In this document: in pieces, positions 63,014-64,000 of the stretch | Layout of the letters: the number at the start of each line of letters is the position of its first letter | How positions within the stretch are numbered: position 1 is the first letter of the stretch | From: Acidobacteriota bacterium | GTDB taxonomy: Bacteria; Acidobacteriota; Vicinamibacteria; Vicinamibacterales; Vicinamibacteraceae | Direction: 5' to 3' | DNA length: 64,000 bases | Assembly: GCA_020845575.1 (NCBI GenBank) | Contig: JADLFL010000051.1 | Coordinates: forward strand, 1 to 64,000 | Translations under genes and position numbers: made by a program | The notes under the pieces: model-generated | What the model was told of the DNA's origin: nothing | Databases searched by the model: none | Seen by the model: the letters and a program-made list of their open reading frames with translations, nothing else

Positions 63014-63196
63014 GCGCGGGAGGTGGTGCCGGGGGCGCTCCTGGTCCGCCATCCGGAGATCCGCTGCTCCGGCGCGGGACTCCGTGCAAGGCGTGGGGAC
63101 CCCCAGCCCCACGCCTGTGACTCGCCTGCGCAACGGATCTCGTGACTCCTGACGGATGGCTCCACAAGTCGCGCCCCCCGGCACCACCTCCCGCGC
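63014..63196 (-). mobile_element. MITE-like repeat, copy 2
   Basis: The 183-bp segment has terminal inverted repeats beginning GCGCGGGAGGTGGTGCCGGG. Its reverse complement aligns along its whole length with 16819-17003. It lies in the 243-bp gap after the exosortase gene, which also has a fragment of the GGTAGGG element at about 62965; no other feature is visible. Confidence 0.8.
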
Positions 63197-63212
63197 TCAG
63201 CGCTCCATGCTC

Positions 63213-64000
63213 CTACCCTGAAAACAGCGGTGTTCCGGCGGCGAGATCGACGAGCGGGACGGCTTCCACGCGGTCGGTCAGGGGGAATCGCTTCTCTCCC
63301 GGATAGAGCACGACGACGCGCTCGAGGCCCAGGTCGTCGAGGGCGATGCGGATCGAGGGCGTGACGCGTGGCGTGTCGGTGCGCTTGCACTCGACGCCGA
63401 CGAGGGTGCTGCCGCGTCGCAGCACGAGATCCATCTCCGCACCCTGATGGGTTGCCCAGAAATACGCATCGTCGTGGGGCTCGGTGGCGAGGACCTGCTC
63501 GACGGCGAACCCCTCCCACGATGCGCCCGCCTTCGGGTGCGCGAGTAACTCCTGCATGGATGCGACGCCGAGCAACTGGTGCAGCAGGCCGCTGTCGCGC
63601 ACGTACACCTTCGGCGCCTTGACCTGCCGCTTGCGCAGGTTGGCGTGGAAGGGCTGGAGCTGCCTGACCATGTAGCCGTCGGTCAGCAAGTCCAGGTACC
63701 GGCGCGCCGCCGGTTCGCTGACGTCGAGCGCCCGCGCCGGATCGGTGGCCTTCCACGTCTGCCCGTGGTAGTGCGCCACCATCGTCCAGAAGCGGCGCAG
63801 GGCGATGGCCGACGTGCGGACGCCCCACTGCGGGAAGTCGCGCTCGAGCAGCGTCTGGACGAAACTCGCGCGCCACGCGAGACTCGTCGGCTCGTCGCGG
63901 GCGAGGAACGCGCGCGGAAAGCCGCCGCGCAACCAGAGCGATGACGCGGCGTCCGCTCCCGCTTCTCGCAGGGTGAACCCGCCCATCGTGACCCACTCCA
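63213..64000 (-). CDS. DUF4143-type ATPase, C-terminal part
   Basis: The frame is open to the right edge on the minus strand (residues EWVT precede the internal ATG at 63986), so the N-terminal AAA ATPase half is outside the window. The visible 262 residues match the end of ATP-binding proteins with DUF4143: LWLRGGFPRAFLARDEPTSLAWRASFVQTLLERDFP, LSEP-like helix-turn-helix DVSEPAARRYLDLLTDGYMV, then a restriction-endonuclease-like patch (WATHQGAEMDLVL...GVECKR). These proteins are common in accessory regions, some near toxin or DNA-mobility genes. Confidence 0.88.
   Translation of the reverse strand, partial: EWVTMGGFTLREAGADAASSLWLRGGFPRAFLARDEPTSLAWRASFVQTLLERDFPQWGVRTSAIALRRFWTMVAHYHGQTWKATDPARALDVSEPAARRYLDLLTDGYMVRQLQPFHANLRKRQVKAPKVYVRDSGLLHQLLGVASMQELLAHPKAGASWEGFAVEQVLATEPHDDAYFWATHQGAEMDLVLRRGSTLVGVECKRTDTPRVTPSIRIALDDLGLERVVVLYPGEKRFPLTDRVEAVPLVDLAAGTPLFSG

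Overview
The window is a high-GC bacterial chromosome segment, very probably from Acidobacteriota and most like class Vicinamibacteria (Luteitalea/Vicinamibacter-like). This rests on inference from GC content, an exosortase system paired with VPDGG-type C-terminal sorting tails, PrsK/PrsR regulators, large Wzx/Wzy exopolysaccharide genes, and dense intergenic palindromic repeats. No rRNA, tRNA or CRISPR array was seen by eye.

Region 1 (1-24.7 kb) is housekeeping and regulation. It starts with the end of atpD, then atpC, a PP2C phosphatase, a Wzm/Wzt polysaccharide ABC exporter, an HldE-type nucleotidyltransferase, an ACT-domain protein and a Tat-exported amidohydrolase. Next come a DUF3014 protein, mfd, a PpiC/SurA foldase and a Dus tRNA-modifying enzyme. 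A signalling island follows (15.3-23.2 kb): an NtrC-type regulator, a stand-alone H-box protein, a FliA-like sigma factor preceded by a near-perfect sigma-54 promoter, a hybrid kinase, a CsgG-like protein, fabZ and a GAF/SpoIIE phosphatase. A beta-lactamase-fold protein and a pilin-like protein close the region.

Region 2 (24.9-27.7 kb) holds three consecutive secreted proteins, each ending in VPDGG, a hydrophobic segment and an Arg-rich tail. Each has a sigma-54-type promoter, and each gene is followed by a hairpin terminator.

Region 3 (27.7-56.7 kb) is an exopolysaccharide locus opened by a NusG paralog. Its leader carries competing hairpins and an ops/JUMPstart-like GGCGGTAGC. Behind it are Wza, an outer-membrane barrel, Wzz, a BY-kinase and an initiating sugar transferase whose usual membrane domain is replaced by a degenerate GGDEF-like domain. 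Sugar-modifying enzymes follow (two DegT aminotransferases, two hexapeptide acyltransferases, a Gfo/Idh dehydrogenase), with glycosyltransferases, three deacetylase-like proteins, two FemAB/GNAT enzymes, an asparagine-synthase-like protein lacking the glutaminase cysteine, a Wzy/WaaL ligase and a Wzx flippase. A secreted beta-helix protein lies antisense inside the locus, with its own sigma-54-like promoter.

Region 4 (56.7-64 kb) has a second Gfo/Idh dehydrogenase and a YdcF-like membrane protein on the minus strand, then the operon prsK-prsR-exosortase, a MITE-like repeat and the edge of a DUF4143 ATPase.

Taken together, PrsK-PrsR with sigma-54 probably switch on the VPDGG proteins and perhaps the beta-helix enzyme. 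The exosortase processes the VPDGG tails, and the linked polysaccharide locus builds the matrix they associate with. At least six families of palindromic or tandem repeats are scattered through the window, and some have entered coding sequence (mfd, a FemAB gene).
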